Shown in pieces: positions 1-8,348 of a stretch of 24,121 nucleotides of DNA. The stretch is from a virus. The stretch is taken from positions 1 to 24,121 of IMG/VR virus record IMGVR_UViG_3300021092_003150. One strand, written 5' to 3'. The position numbers and the translations under genes are program-made. The notes below the pieces were generated by a model. It searched no databases. It was not told where the DNA came from and was given only the letters and a program-made list of their open reading frames with translations. Every line of letters starts with the position of its first letter. Position 1 is the stretch's first letter.

Positions 1-1
1 C

Positions 2-148
2 CCAGGAAACGATAATTTAGAAAAAACATTAGAAAACATTCCTGCAGGCAAGGAGAGTCTTGAAAAAGGTAGGTTTGCTGCAGCAAAAGCTTTTGCCTCA
101 ACTGTTTTCTTGCAAAAGCTTGAAGATCCGAGTGCTGCTTTTCACTAG
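2..148 (+). CDS. 3' end of an unidentified protein (partial)
   Basis: An open frame runs in from the left edge and stops at TAG 146-148, giving the last 48 residues of a protein. The fragment starts PGNDNLEKTLENIPAG and ends LEDPSAAFH. It is rich in Ala, Lys and Glu and looks helical. No domain can be recognised from this much sequence. It lies on the same strand as the fibre gene that follows 82 bases later, so it may belong to the same structural block, but that is inference. Confidence 0.6.
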   Translation, partial: PGNDNLEKTLENIPAGKESLEKGRFAAAKAFASTVFLQKLEDPSAAFH

Positions 149-230
149 AAAAAATTTAAACCGTAGCACTAACCGGAGCTTGACGTAAAGATGACTCTAC
201 TTTTTCCCCTAAATTAGGTAAAATAGCTTT

Positions 231-2795
231 ATGTCATCGCTAATAAATCTTGCCTCATACAAAATAACTTCTGAAAAGCAGCTGAGTAACAACTACAACT
301 TATTAGTTGATGCTCTTAATTCAAATTTTGATTTTACTCTGACGCAAGTATCCGATCCGATCCCCTCCGCTACAATAGGGAAAGTAAAGGACGTCCTCGC
401 CATAAAGTCGGGATTTATTCTTGGGTATTCGTCGTTAGCAGATTTAATTAGCGTTCCAGATATTTTTAATAAGTTTTTGAGCAATACAGCTCAAAGTATA
501 AGGTTAAATAATAATTTAACTTTTTCATTGCTAAACGATGCGGGAGTTTCTAATAGTCTTACAGTTGCTGCAACCCTACCTGGGGGGACTGCTGCAAATA
601 ATGTAACTTTTCGCCAACTAAGCAACGTTGGAGATATGGAAGAAATCCACACTGTAACTCAGTTTACAGTTGTTGCAAACTCCGGGAGCGTAAATATAAG
701 TCAAGGGTATTTCCAAATTAATGCTCTTAAAGTTGGAACTTATCAATTCCCAACAACTGCACCCCAAAATGGACAAGTTTTGCAAGCATTTGATGGAAAT
801 CTTGAATTTAAAGATTTCTCTATGCATGTAAATCTATACAGCAATGAGTATCAATTTGAAAACAAATATCCCTTACGTTTATCGCTCGGACAATTTTCAA
901 CCTCTGCCTCAGGACTCATGCTTAAATTTGGCGGAGAAGAAAACGGAATTGGATACGCAAATTATGGCTATTCAGATAATAGCAAAAGACTCTTTTTCAG
1001 AGTTGATGCTGAAGAAGTTTTAGAGATTGTAAAACCTCGAAATATCGGCAATAATAATATAGCAGCCTACATCCAGTTTAATTGCGGTTTAGCTTTAGCT
1101 TCATCTAAGCTCATAGATAACTTATATAATCCTGTTGGAGCTCTTTGGTATGAAGCAGGAACAGAGAGTCTGGTGCTAACTACTGCTTCAGGTATTAGGT
1201 ATATAAGTAGTCAATCATTTACAGGGGCTGTAAACACAGAAGAGGTCAAAGATTTTACACTGAATGCCGCGTCTACATTAAGAGTAGACAAAGGATCTAC
1301 TCAAAAACCAGCATTTAACATAGGCGATAATGTTGGTTTAATATCTGATTCGACTAGCCTTAAGTTTGTTGTTAATGGTAATCCAGCAGTGCAGATATCT
1401 GATGTCGGTATAGAGTCTGCAACAAGTAGCTCTACGGCTACTGCTAAAATTACACTTGATGACAGTATTGGTATTAATAACTCCAATCGACCCACTTACT
1501 CGTTCTCTGGTGCAAACGGTCTTGGCATATTCCGAGCAGACACCGATGTCATTGGTATGGCTGTTAAAGGTAAGACCATACTGGAAGTAGCTGAAGAAAA
1601 ACTCAACCTTAAGGGCAATAAAGTCACCAATATTGCGACACCTACTGAATCTCAAGATGCCGTTAATAAAGAGTATGTGGACAATTTAATTCCTTTAGGG
1701 TTTATTGCTGGTTCTTTACCGATTGTGTCATCCGGCACTGTATCAAAATATATACAGAGTGATGCAAAATACTTAAACGGTGTATTAGAAATCGGCAACT
1801 CAGCTAATCCGGCTTCTTTAAAAATGAATTCCGGTGGTGGCGGTGTTGCTATTATTAAGGCCCCAAATACTGTAAATAATATTATATTTGAATTGCCTTC
1901 TAATAATTTGAACAACGGGATTCTACAAAACGTGAGTGGGCAAAGTCGATGGGTTAGCATTGATTCAATTACAGGAAACATACTTAAGGCAGACGGCTCA
2001 GTAAGTTTAAGCAAAGGTCTAAATTTAACTGTAAGCTCAACTCCACAAAATCCAGCAATAGGTAGAGGTAATACTGGTGTATATGCAACTACAGAGCAAG
2101 CTTCAAAAGTGGGCTTCTCTGCTCAAGGCCAGCGTTTGCTTGAAGCAAATGCAAGTTCTAGAGCACTTGTTGGGATCGGCGATACTTTTAACGCCCCGTT
2201 TATCCGTTTATATAATACTATTACAAACTACTCTTCTATAGGCAGCGCACAACCTACCTATGCTTTTGCAGGTGAATCTGAAACGGGATTAGGACAAACT
2301 AAAGTTCAATCTGTAAGCCTGTTTGTAAACGGTGTGGAGAAGTTATCAGCAAACGTAAATGGAATCGACGTACACAACAACAGAGTACAAGCTGTATCAG
2401 ATCCGATTCAAAAAACAGATGCAGCAACAAAAGGCTATGTAGATTCTTCGATTAAGCCTCGAAAAGAGTTTGGCTTCTTAGTTCAAAACTTGCCTACAGG
2501 CTGGGTTAGTGGTAGTGGCGGAGCTCTTATTCTTTCTATCTACGATAAAGTACTTATTTTTGGTAGTGCTGCAGTTTCTTTAGTTTATGAGTCAGCTACA
2601 GATAGTAAACTTGCAGTAGTGCCATCTAATTTTTATATAAATCCAGAATGCCAAGTTTATGTTGATGGAGTACGCATAAATAAAATGGCCAAACCTAATG
2701 GCATTCGAGAAGTATCGTACGGTACATCGGGATCTATAGTTCTGAATTACGATTTATACATCGGTGCAATTGTAACCATACATTTACCCGGTTAA
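231..2795 (+). CDS. Tail-fibre-like structural protein with repeated beta modules
   Basis: An 854-residue protein with no signal peptide. Two copies of a motif common in phage fibre and adhesin proteins are visible: residues about 464-484 (TNIATPTESQDAVNKEYVD) and about 717-738 (VQAVSDPIQKTDAATKGYVD). Each is preceded by a block containing PTYxFxG, then a glycine-rich turn, then NG or KG and a hydrophobic strand. Shorter related blocks start near PAFNIGD and PAIGRGN. This is the usual make-up of a trimeric beta-rich fibre, and the C-terminus (after about residue 740) is unlike the repeats and would be the distal or receptor-binding tip. The start ATG has only a weak AGGT upstream. No tail-fibre chaperone is seen next to it. 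It could instead be a baseplate or head decoration fibre. The family call is good; the exact virion position is inference. Confidence 0.8.
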   Translation: MSSLINLASYKITSEKQLSNNYNLLVDALNSNFDFTLTQVSDPIPSATIGKVKDVLAIKSGFILGYSSLADLISVPDIFNKFLSNTAQSIRLNNNLTFSLLNDAGVSNSLTVAATLPGGTAANNVTFRQLSNVGDMEEIHTVTQFTVVANSGSVNISQGYFQINALKVGTYQFPTTAPQNGQVLQAFDGNLEFKDFSMHVNLYSNEYQFENKYPLRLSLGQFSTSASGLMLKFGGEENGIGYANYGYSDNSKRLFFRVDAEEVLEIVKPRNIGNNNIAAYIQFNCGLALASSKLIDNLYNPVGALWYEAGTESLVLTTASGIRYISSQSFTGAVNTEEVKDFTLNAASTLRVDKGSTQKPAFNIGDNVGLISDSTSLKFVVNGNPAVQISDVGIESATSSSTATAKITLDDSIGINNSNRPTYSFSGANGLGIFRADTDVIGMAVKGKTILEVAEEKLNLKGNKVTNIATPTESQDAVNKEYVDNLIPLGFIAGSLPIVSSGTVSKYIQSDAKYLNGVLEIGNSANPASLKMNSGGGGVAIIKAPNTVNNIIFELPSNNLNNGILQNVSGQSRWVSIDSITGNILKADGSVSLSKGLNLTVSSTPQNPAIGRGNTGVYATTEQASKVGFSAQGQRLLEANASSRALVGIGDTFNAPFIRLYNTITNYSSIGSAQPTYAFAGESETGLGQTKVQSVSLFVNGVEKLSANVNGIDVHNNRVQAVSDPIQKTDAATKGYVDSSIKPRKEFGFLVQNLPTGWVSGSGGALILSIYDKVLIFGSAAVSLVYESATDSKLAVVPSNFYINPECQVYVDGVRINKMAKPNGIREVSYGTSGSIVLNYDLYIGAIVTIHLPG

Positions 2796-2846
2796 GATTA
2801 CAACAACATGAGCATACATAATTGTCCGTCCGGCAGGAGACTGCTG

Positions 2847-3770
2847 ATGGATCGCTGTGAGCTTCACAGCGTTCCAAATCGACTATCTCCATTTCTGTCA
2901 AAGTTAACAAATTCTTACATAGACTCTTTGGTTAAGTTAGGCGGCCCAGATATACATCACGGCTTGATAGAACCTCTCAAGATTTACTACAAAGTCGGGG
3001 ATACTGAACCACTTACCAATAATTGGAGCAGGTTCATCCCTGTAGATTCTCCAAAGTACTTTACGGCTTCTGTCGTTCGTAGACTCGCTCTTACTAAGCT
3101 ATTTCGACTTGGAGTTCGTAGCTGTATTGGTAAGCTTGCAACGGCGAACGCAAATAACAATAACCGAATGTATAGCTGTCCCCCAATAGGTATGAACACT
3201 TCTTCATGGAAGTGTCACAGTATCTTTTGTCCTAATTGCAGAATGCGAATTGCTAATAAAACTTGGCGATTTTTGCGTACTCACTATGAGAATCAAGCAT
3301 TTGAAGCAATATCTGCAGTAGTGTTTAAAGCAGATATTCCATTTACTGAAAGTAGATTTGGCTATAACCCAGTACTTGATGACTCCTTGATGAGAAAAAT
3401 TAGTAACCGGTTAGATAAAGTAGATCACTTTGGGTGTAAGACCTTAGGTGCCAAAGTGATAAATAAAAAGCCGGTAACTTCAGTTCGAATTGCGCTATTT
3501 TCAGATGCAAAAAACATACAACTTATTCAAAATCAAATGACTAAATTTAAGAAATACATGAGGAAGAATTTTCCGGAAATATTAGTCTCCGTAGAGACTA
3601 TGGAGGGGCTGGACAACATATGCTTAGGGCTATATGATGCTACCCCTCTCTGTTTGTTAGCACTACCAAATGAGAATTTTTACAGCAGTTTTGTCCAGCA
3701 TACGGCAGAAGAGTTTAAGCACGCATTAACGTGTAAAAAGAAGGTTTTACTTTTTGGAACAGGAGCATAA
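2847..3770 (+). CDS. Unknown protein with a Rep-like cysteine cluster
   Basis: The frame is open from ATG 2808, but ATG 2847 has a clear Shine-Dalgarno AGGAGA (2835-2840) six bases ahead, whereas 2808 has none, so I choose 2847 (307 residues). The product is basic. It carries C-x4-C-x2-C followed by R-x-R (CHSIFCPNCRMR, from about residue 123 of the chosen start), similar in spacing to the zinc-binding N-terminal motif of some rolling-circle Rep proteins. I cannot find the HxH and catalytic Tyr motifs that would confirm a Rep, so the protein remains unassigned. It sits directly between the fibre gene and the ribonucleotide reductase, and its stop lies seven bases before the reductase start. 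Confidence 0.7.
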   Translation: MDRCELHSVPNRLSPFLSKLTNSYIDSLVKLGGPDIHHGLIEPLKIYYKVGDTEPLTNNWSRFIPVDSPKYFTASVVRRLALTKLFRLGVRSCIGKLATANANNNNRMYSCPPIGMNTSSWKCHSIFCPNCRMRIANKTWRFLRTHYENQAFEAISAVVFKADIPFTESRFGYNPVLDDSLMRKISNRLDKVDHFGCKTLGAKVINKKPVTSVRIALFSDAKNIQLIQNQMTKFKKYMRKNFPEILVSVETMEGLDNICLGLYDATPLCLLALPNENFYSSFVQHTAEEFKHALTCKKKVLLFGTGA

Positions 3771-3774
3771 AAAT

Positions 3775-6294
3775 TTGACCCCGGAAATACTCTCAGCAAA
3801 TAAACCCAGCGAAGAAATCGCTATTGTGCCCCCTATTTACTATCTTTATGAAGAGGCTATTGCAGCCTCTACGGAATATTTTAGTGGAGACGATCTTGCG
3901 GCTCGTGTGTTCGTAGACAAGTACGCACTTAGAGATGGGGAGCAAAATCTCCTGGAGGCAACTCCAGATCAGATGCACCGTAGACTTGCTAAGGAATTTG
4001 CTCGCATTGAAAAGAACAAGTTCAAGCAACCTTACTCAGAGCAAGAGATTTTTAATGCTTTGAATAAGTTTAATCGCATCGTTGCACAGGGTAGCCCTAT
4101 GTATGGCGTTGGCAATATGTATCAGACAATTAGTCTGAGTAACTGCTATGTGTTGCAAAGCCCTGAAGATTCATATTCGGGTATTTGCAGAGCGGACGAA
4201 GAGCTGGTTCAGATCAGCAAGCGTCGTGGAGGCTGCGGTCTAGATCTAGCCACACTACGCCCGGAGGGATCTCTGACTAAGAATGCTGCTCGCACCAGCA
4301 CAGGCACCATCCCGTTTGCAGAGCGGTTCTCCAACTCTATTCGTGAGGTTGGGCAAAACGGTCGTCGTGGCGCTCTGATGATTACGCAGTCAATTCAGCA
4401 TCCAGATGTCGAGGCGTTCATCAAGTGCAAGCGAGACCTAACAAAGGTCACAGGAGCTAATATTTCTGTACGCCTTTCTGATGAATTTCTCAATGCAGTT
4501 GAGCAAGGTAAGGATTACACACAGCAATGGCCTGCCGAAAATCCAAAAGTTAGTCGCAAGGTAAATGCTAGTAAGATTTGGGATATGCTAATTGAAGCAG
4601 CTCACGCTACGGCAGAGCCGGGCATGCTGATGTGGGATACGATTATTCGTGAAAGCATTCCAGATTGCTACGCTGACATGGGCTTTAAGACCATCTGCAC
4701 GAACCCGTGTTCTGAGATTCCACTCTCTGCATACGATTCCTGCCGACTGATGCTGGTGAATGCTTATTCATACGTTAAGCAGCCATTTACCAAGGAAGCA
4801 AAGTTTGACTTTGAATCCTTCAAGCAGGACGCCTATATGTGCCAGCGCCTCATGGATGACATGGTCGATTTGGAACTAGAGTGTATTGATAAGATCCTCG
4901 ATAAGGTCTACAACGACCCTGAAGATCTTGAGCTAAAGGCCAGAGAGCTTACTCTTTGGAAGAAGATTCGTACAGCTGCGCACCACGGTCGTCGTACAGG
5001 CTCTGGTATGACCGCTATTGGCGATACTTTGGCCGCCCTTGGAGTCAGTTACGGTTCAAAGAGTGGTATTGCATTTATTGACGAAATCTACAAGCAGTTT
5101 AAGCTGGCTTGTTACCGCTCGTCCGTGGACATGGCCAAGGAGCTCGGCGCTTTCCCGATCTACGATAGTAATCGCGAAAGAAGTAATCCATTCCTATTGC
5201 GCATTGCTGCTGAGGATCCCGTACTGTATGAAGATATGAATAAATACGGCAGACGTAATATTGCCTTGCTCACTACAGCGCCTTGTGGTTCTGTGTCTAT
5301 TCTTACCCAGACGAGCTCAGGCATTGAGCCTCAGTTTATGATTTCCCCCTATACCAGACGTAAAAAGGGCAATCCTGGTGACAATAATTTCCGTTCTGAT
5401 TTTATAGATCAAAATGGAGATCACTGGATGGAATTTACAGTATATCCTCCAAAGATTTTAGAGTGGATGCGTATTACAGGAAAAACGGATCTAACTAAGA
5501 GTCCTTGGGCTGGGTCTACTGCTCTTGAGCTTGATTGGGAATCTCGAGTAAAGTTACAAGCCGCGGCGCAAAAGCACATCGATCATGCCATCAGTAGCAC
5601 TATCAATCTGCCAGCAGACACTTCCATTGAGACAATAAATAAGATTTATCTTAAGGCTTGGAAAGCTGGCTGCAAAGGCGTCACTATTTATCGAGACAAC
5701 TGTCGTACCGGAGTGCTGGTGGCTAAGGAAGACAAGAAGACTAAAGACACTGGCTACAAGCGTCCTAATATTCTGACTTGCGAAGTACATCATCACACAG
5801 TTGGAGGCACTCCTTATTTTGTAATTGTCAGCACCCGTAATGGCTTACCCTATGAAATCTTTGCCGGGGTAAATCAAAACGAGGACTCTGATCCAATTAT
5901 CCCCAAGCGCTTTAGGGGTGGCACTTTAACCAAAATGGGTAGGGGTCACTATAAAGGCGAGTTTATTGACAATAAAAATGAGGGAGAAATCTTAACCCTT
6001 AATAAGCTGGGTAATCTTGTCTCAAGCGAAGAAAGTGCAATTACAAGACTTATCTCTACCGCTTTGAGACACGATGTGGGAGTACACTATATTGTGCATC
6101 AGCTTGAAAAAGTAAAAGGAGATATGTTCTCTTTTTCTAAAATTGTTGCTCGTGCACTAAAGAAGTACATTCCAGATGGCACAGAGGTTACTGGAGAAGT
6201 TTGTGAAACTTGTGAAACTAAAGATAAATGTATTTTAATTAGGCAGGAAGGGTGTGTTACCTGTAAATCCTGCGGTAGCAGTAAGTGTGGTTAA
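3775..6294 (+). CDS. nrdJ: Adenosylcobalamin-dependent (class II) ribonucleotide reductase
   Basis: This enzyme reduces ribonucleotides to deoxyribonucleotides with a B12-generated thiyl radical, supplying DNA precursors during phage replication. With the start used here (839 residues) the active-site set is complete: Cys124 (SNCYVLQSPEDS) and Cys323 as the redox pair, and NPCSE at 310-314 with Cys312 as the radical site. The 11-residue spacing from Cys312 to Cys323 matches Thermotoga-type class II enzymes. The GQNGRRGA loop (near 192), TTAPCGSVSIL (from about 500) and a C-terminal cysteine-rich tail (CETC...CVTCKSCGSSKCG) are also present; the tail would be the re-reducing or zinc-binding region. 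The frame opens at TTG 3754, inside the previous gene, but TTG 3775 has AGGAG (3761-3765) nine bases ahead and avoids overlap, so it is preferred. No separate small subunit is seen nearby, as expected for class II. Confidence 0.96.
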   Translation: MTPEILSANKPSEEIAIVPPIYYLYEEAIAASTEYFSGDDLAARVFVDKYALRDGEQNLLEATPDQMHRRLAKEFARIEKNKFKQPYSEQEIFNALNKFNRIVAQGSPMYGVGNMYQTISLSNCYVLQSPEDSYSGICRADEELVQISKRRGGCGLDLATLRPEGSLTKNAARTSTGTIPFAERFSNSIREVGQNGRRGALMITQSIQHPDVEAFIKCKRDLTKVTGANISVRLSDEFLNAVEQGKDYTQQWPAENPKVSRKVNASKIWDMLIEAAHATAEPGMLMWDTIIRESIPDCYADMGFKTICTNPCSEIPLSAYDSCRLMLVNAYSYVKQPFTKEAKFDFESFKQDAYMCQRLMDDMVDLELECIDKILDKVYNDPEDLELKARELTLWKKIRTAAHHGRRTGSGMTAIGDTLAALGVSYGSKSGIAFIDEIYKQFKLACYRSSVDMAKELGAFPIYDSNRERSNPFLLRIAAEDPVLYEDMNKYGRRNIALLTTAPCGSVSILTQTSSGIEPQFMISPYTRRKKGNPGDNNFRSDFIDQNGDHWMEFTVYPPKILEWMRITGKTDLTKSPWAGSTALELDWESRVKLQAAAQKHIDHAISSTINLPADTSIETINKIYLKAWKAGCKGVTIYRDNCRTGVLVAKEDKKTKDTGYKRPNILTCEVHHHTVGGTPYFVIVSTRNGLPYEIFAGVNQNEDSDPIIPKRFRGGTLTKMGRGHYKGEFIDNKNEGEILTLNKLGNLVSSEESAITRLISTALRHDVGVHYIVHQLEKVKGDMFSFSKIVARALKKYIPDGTEVTGEVCETCETKDKCILIRQEGCVTCKSCGSSKCG

Positions 6295-6309
6295 TTAATA
6301 AGGAATACT

Positions 6310-6678
6310 ATGAATAAATTTGAATCAATATCTACTGGAAACATCGCAAATACCCCCCTCAAGACGAGTAGCCCCATGAGTCCTTCAGAAAAAGCGGCAT
6401 TTGAGCCGCAGACTATGGATGCTATGGTTGTAGAAACTATTGAAGATAAGCTTTGGGAGACAATCAGTGAGGAGCGCTGGACGGACAATCGTCTCGGCTC
6501 CTCCATTGCTAATAACTTCCATCGTGTCACCCGCCGAATGCCGGTACCTGGTGGCTACCTTTACTCGGTAGCCACCTACGCTATGACTTACGTCAGAGGC
6601 GTATCAGATTCCAGCATTACTGAGACAATGCAGTTTGTGGCAGACACTAGTACTACGATGACCAAGTCTAAGAAGTAA
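6310..6678 (+). CDS. Hypothetical protein, 122 residues
   Basis: Starts at ATG 6310 with AAGGAA upstream, 15 bases after the reductase stop, so it is probably co-transcribed with it. The N-terminal 45 residues are rich in Ser, Thr and Pro and probably disordered. The middle (IEDKLWETISEERWTDNRLGSSIANNF) looks helical, followed by a short hydrophobic stretch (VPGGYLYSVATYAMTYV) that is too short and polar for a sure membrane segment. Function not recognised. A perfect 10-bp inverted repeat lies inside it (6550-6576). Confidence 0.75.
   Translation: MNKFESISTGNIANTPLKTSSPMSPSEKAAFEPQTMDAMVVETIEDKLWETISEERWTDNRLGSSIANNFHRVTRRMPVPGGYLYSVATYAMTYVRGVSDSSITETMQFVADTSTTMTKSKK
6550..6576 (+). repeat. 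Perfect 10-bp inverted repeat inside a gene
   Basis: GGTGGCTACC (6550-6559) is followed by a 7-base loop and its exact complement GGTAGCCACC (6567-6576). It would form a stable hairpin in the mRNA of the 122-residue protein, over codons for GGYL and VAT. There is no T-tract after it, so it is not a terminator. One such repeat could arise by chance in a window of this size. Confidence 0.5.
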
Positions 6679-6702
6679 TTTGCACTAAACTCTCAAATAG
6701 GG

Positions 6703-6746
6703 TAAACAGTGGTGTAAGGAGCTAACATGCTTTACACCACTGTTTA
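6703..6746 (+). promoter_or_regulatory. Hairpin presenting the RBS and start codon in its loop
   Basis: TAAACAGTGGTGTAA (6703-6717) and TTACACCACTGTTTA (6732-6746) are perfect 15-base complements. The 14-base loop between them (6718-6731) holds GGAG and the ATG (6727-6729) of the next gene. The right arm encodes the first residues of that protein (about LYTTVY). The mRNA would thus present its initiation site in a hairpin loop, which suggests translational control or mRNA protection. The structure is seen directly in the sequence; its effect is inference. Confidence 0.8.
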
Positions 6747-7164
6747 TTTACAGTACTCTGAGACTAGAAATGACGACGCTGAGTACGAGGAAGACGACGA
6801 CAAAAACCTCGACGAAGACGTAGATGAGTACGAATATGACGACTATGAAAGTCGTTGTTATATAGAGTTTAATCCAATTAAACTATCCGTTAAAGAACCT
6901 CGAGGGTATTCGGCAGAAATTGAACTAGATTTTGAAGCAAACATTGACGACACGTTACATATTGTCATAGTAAGGTATAACAATCACCGAAGCGGTATAC
7001 TTGAAGACTGGTGCGTGGAGCGTGTTTTTTGCAATGGAGACGAAGCAGAAGAGTTCGTTGAAAGGCTTGAGGACGGCTTTTCCAATGCCGAATGCGCAAA
7101 AAATAAAAATGGGGAGTCAATTATTGTAAAAGCTGAAGTATTCAGTATGCAGTTGCATAAATAG
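6727..7164 (+). CDS. Acidic hypothetical protein, 145 residues
   Basis: Starts at ATG 6727 with AAGGAG seven bases upstream. Residues about 14-42 are almost entirely Asp, Glu and Tyr (for example EYEEDDDKNLDEDVDEYEYDDY), a strongly acidic and probably disordered segment. The rest alternates hydrophobic and charged residues (CYIEFNPIKLSVKE, AEIELDFEANIDDTLHIVIVRYN) and looks beta-rich. A DNA-mimic or protein-binding role is conceivable from the acidic segment, but nothing identifies a family. Its initiation region sits in the 15-bp hairpin at 6703-6746. Confidence 0.75.
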   Translation: MLYTTVYLQYSETRNDDAEYEEDDDKNLDEDVDEYEYDDYESRCYIEFNPIKLSVKEPRGYSAEIELDFEANIDDTLHIVIVRYNNHRSGILEDWCVERVFCNGDEAEEFVERLEDGFSNAECAKNKNGESIIVKAEVFSMQLHK

Positions 7165-7169
7165 AAACA

Positions 7170-7259
7170 ATGCATAACCCTAAACTACAATTACTAAAAG
7201 CCATAGGTATCGTATTGTTTTGGGCAGCACTAGTGCTGTCTTTTAATGGTTGGATTTAA
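7170..7259 (+). CDS. Putative 29-residue single-span membrane microprotein
   Basis: ATG 7170 to TAA 7257-7259 encodes MHNPKLQLLKAIG followed by IVLFWAALVLSFNGWI. The layout is a short basic N-terminus followed by one hydrophobic helix, typical of small inner-membrane peptides. It fills most of the gap between the acidic protein and the GIY-YIG gene. Against it: no clear Shine-Dalgarno is visible and the frame is short enough to arise by chance. Function unknown. Confidence 0.4.
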   Translation: MHNPKLQLLKAIGIVLFWAALVLSFNGWI

Positions 7260-7274
7260 TTAAAGCTTATTTTA

Positions 7275-8348
7275 ATGGCAATTATCTATAAAATTACCAA
7301 TACAGTCAACAGCAAAATCTACATTGGCTACACCAACCAAACGCTTAAAAGTAGATGGGCAGAACATTGCAAAGCCAGTAGAAACTTAGCTAACAGAAGG
7401 GGCAACTCAAGATTTATGCGCGCTATTAGAAAATATGGCGTCGCCGCTTTTGTCAGAGAAATTCTTATTGAAGACGAAGACGCAGAAAAATGTTTAAATT
7501 ACTGGGAACCTTTTTTTATTGCTAAATTCAACTCAACAGATCGAGCCATAGGCTACAATAGCACTAGTGGGGGCGGGGTAATGTTCACTTATACCCCTGA
7601 GGTCAAAGCTAAAATGAGTGCTGGAATAAAAGCTAAATGGGCAGATCCTGAGGTTAAAGCTAGACGGAGTGCTGTATCAAAAGCTAGATGTGCAGATCCT
7701 GAGGTTAAAGCTAGACGGAGTGCTGCATCAAAAGCTAGATGGGCAGATCCTGAGGTCAAAGCTAAAATGGGTGCTGCAGTAAAAGCTAGATGGGCAGATC
7801 CTGAATACGTAGCTAAAATGAGTGCTGTATCAAAAGCTAACTGGGCAGATCCTGAATACGTAGCTAAAATGAGTGCTGTATCAAAAGCTAACTGGGCAGA
7901 TCCTGAGGTCAAAGCTAAAATGAGTGCTGCAATAAAAGCTAAATGGGCAGATCCTGAATACGCAGCTAAAATAAGTGCTGCAGTAAAAGCTAACTGGGCA
8001 GATCCTGAGGTCAAAGCTAAAAAAAGTGCTGCATCAAAAGCTAACTGGGCAGATCCTGAGGTCAAAGCTAAAATGAGTGCTGCAGTAAAAGCTAGATGGG
8101 CAGATCCTGAATACGTAGCTAAAATGAGTGCTGTATCAAAAGCTAACTGGGCAGATCCTGAGGTCAAAGCTAAAATGAGTGCTGGAATAAAAGCTAAATG
8201 GGCAGATCCTGAGGTTAAAGCTAGACGGAGTGCTGCATCAAAAGCTAACTGGGCAGATCCTGAGGTCAAAGCTAAAATGAGTGCTGGAATAAAAGAAGCA
8301 TGGCGTAAACGAAAGGAACAAAACAATGTCAATAGTGCCACGACTTGA
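7275..8348 (+). CDS. GIY-YIG endonuclease with 14 C-terminal tandem repeats
   Basis: A 357-residue, probably free-standing homing-type endonuclease. The N-terminal domain (residues 1-100) has the GIY-YIG layout: IIYKI near 3-7, YIG at 16-18, a likely catalytic Arg27 (LKSRW) and Glu78 (NYWEPFF). From residue 107 to 343 there are fourteen consecutive units of 17 residues with consensus ADPEVKAKMSAAVKAxW, resembling the NUMOD3-type DNA-binding modules of such nucleases but far more numerous than usual. The tail (RKRKEQ) is basic. No Shine-Dalgarno is visible before ATG 7275. The gene ends 23 bases inside the co-chaperonin gene and carries that gene's ribosome binding site, as if the element settled next to a conserved gene. 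Confidence 0.92.
   Translation: MAIIYKITNTVNSKIYIGYTNQTLKSRWAEHCKASRNLANRRGNSRFMRAIRKYGVAAFVREILIEDEDAEKCLNYWEPFFIAKFNSTDRAIGYNSTSGGGVMFTYTPEVKAKMSAGIKAKWADPEVKARRSAVSKARCADPEVKARRSAASKARWADPEVKAKMGAAVKARWADPEYVAKMSAVSKANWADPEYVAKMSAVSKANWADPEVKAKMSAAIKAKWADPEYAAKISAAVKANWADPEVKAKKSAASKANWADPEVKAKMSAAVKARWADPEYVAKMSAVSKANWADPEVKAKMSAGIKAKWADPEVKARRSAASKANWADPEVKAKMSAGIKEAWRKRKEQNNVNSATT
7593..8303 (+). repeat. 51-bp tandem repeat array, 14 units, coding
   Basis: Units of 51 bases (the first is 48) encode the 17-residue repeats of the GIY-YIG protein. Variants fall into types: EVKAKMSA, EVKARRSA, EYVAKMSA and single forms such as EYAAKISA. Units 5 and 6 are identical in protein, and the same unit type recurs as unit 11, a sign of repeated slippage or unequal exchange. 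The low complexity also keeps the opposite strand open for a long way. Confidence 0.95.

Noticed and set aside
180-230. TTGACG and TAAAAT as a promoter for the fibre gene
   Set aside because: The hexamers are about 33 bases apart, far from the usual 16-18, and no better pair is found.
3424-3460. 10-bp inverted repeat ATCACTTTGG / CCAAAGTGAT inside the 2847-3770 gene
   Set aside because: About one such repeat is expected by chance in a window of this length, and nothing around it suggests a role.
3775-6294. Shift to more AT-rich codons in the last third of the reductase as a recombination junction
   Set aside because: The impression comes from reading only; I could not compute composition, and the domain order is continuous and normal for the family.
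7593-8303. CRISPR-like or satellite array
   Set aside because: Units are contiguous, 51 bases, in frame and coding, with no unique spacers.
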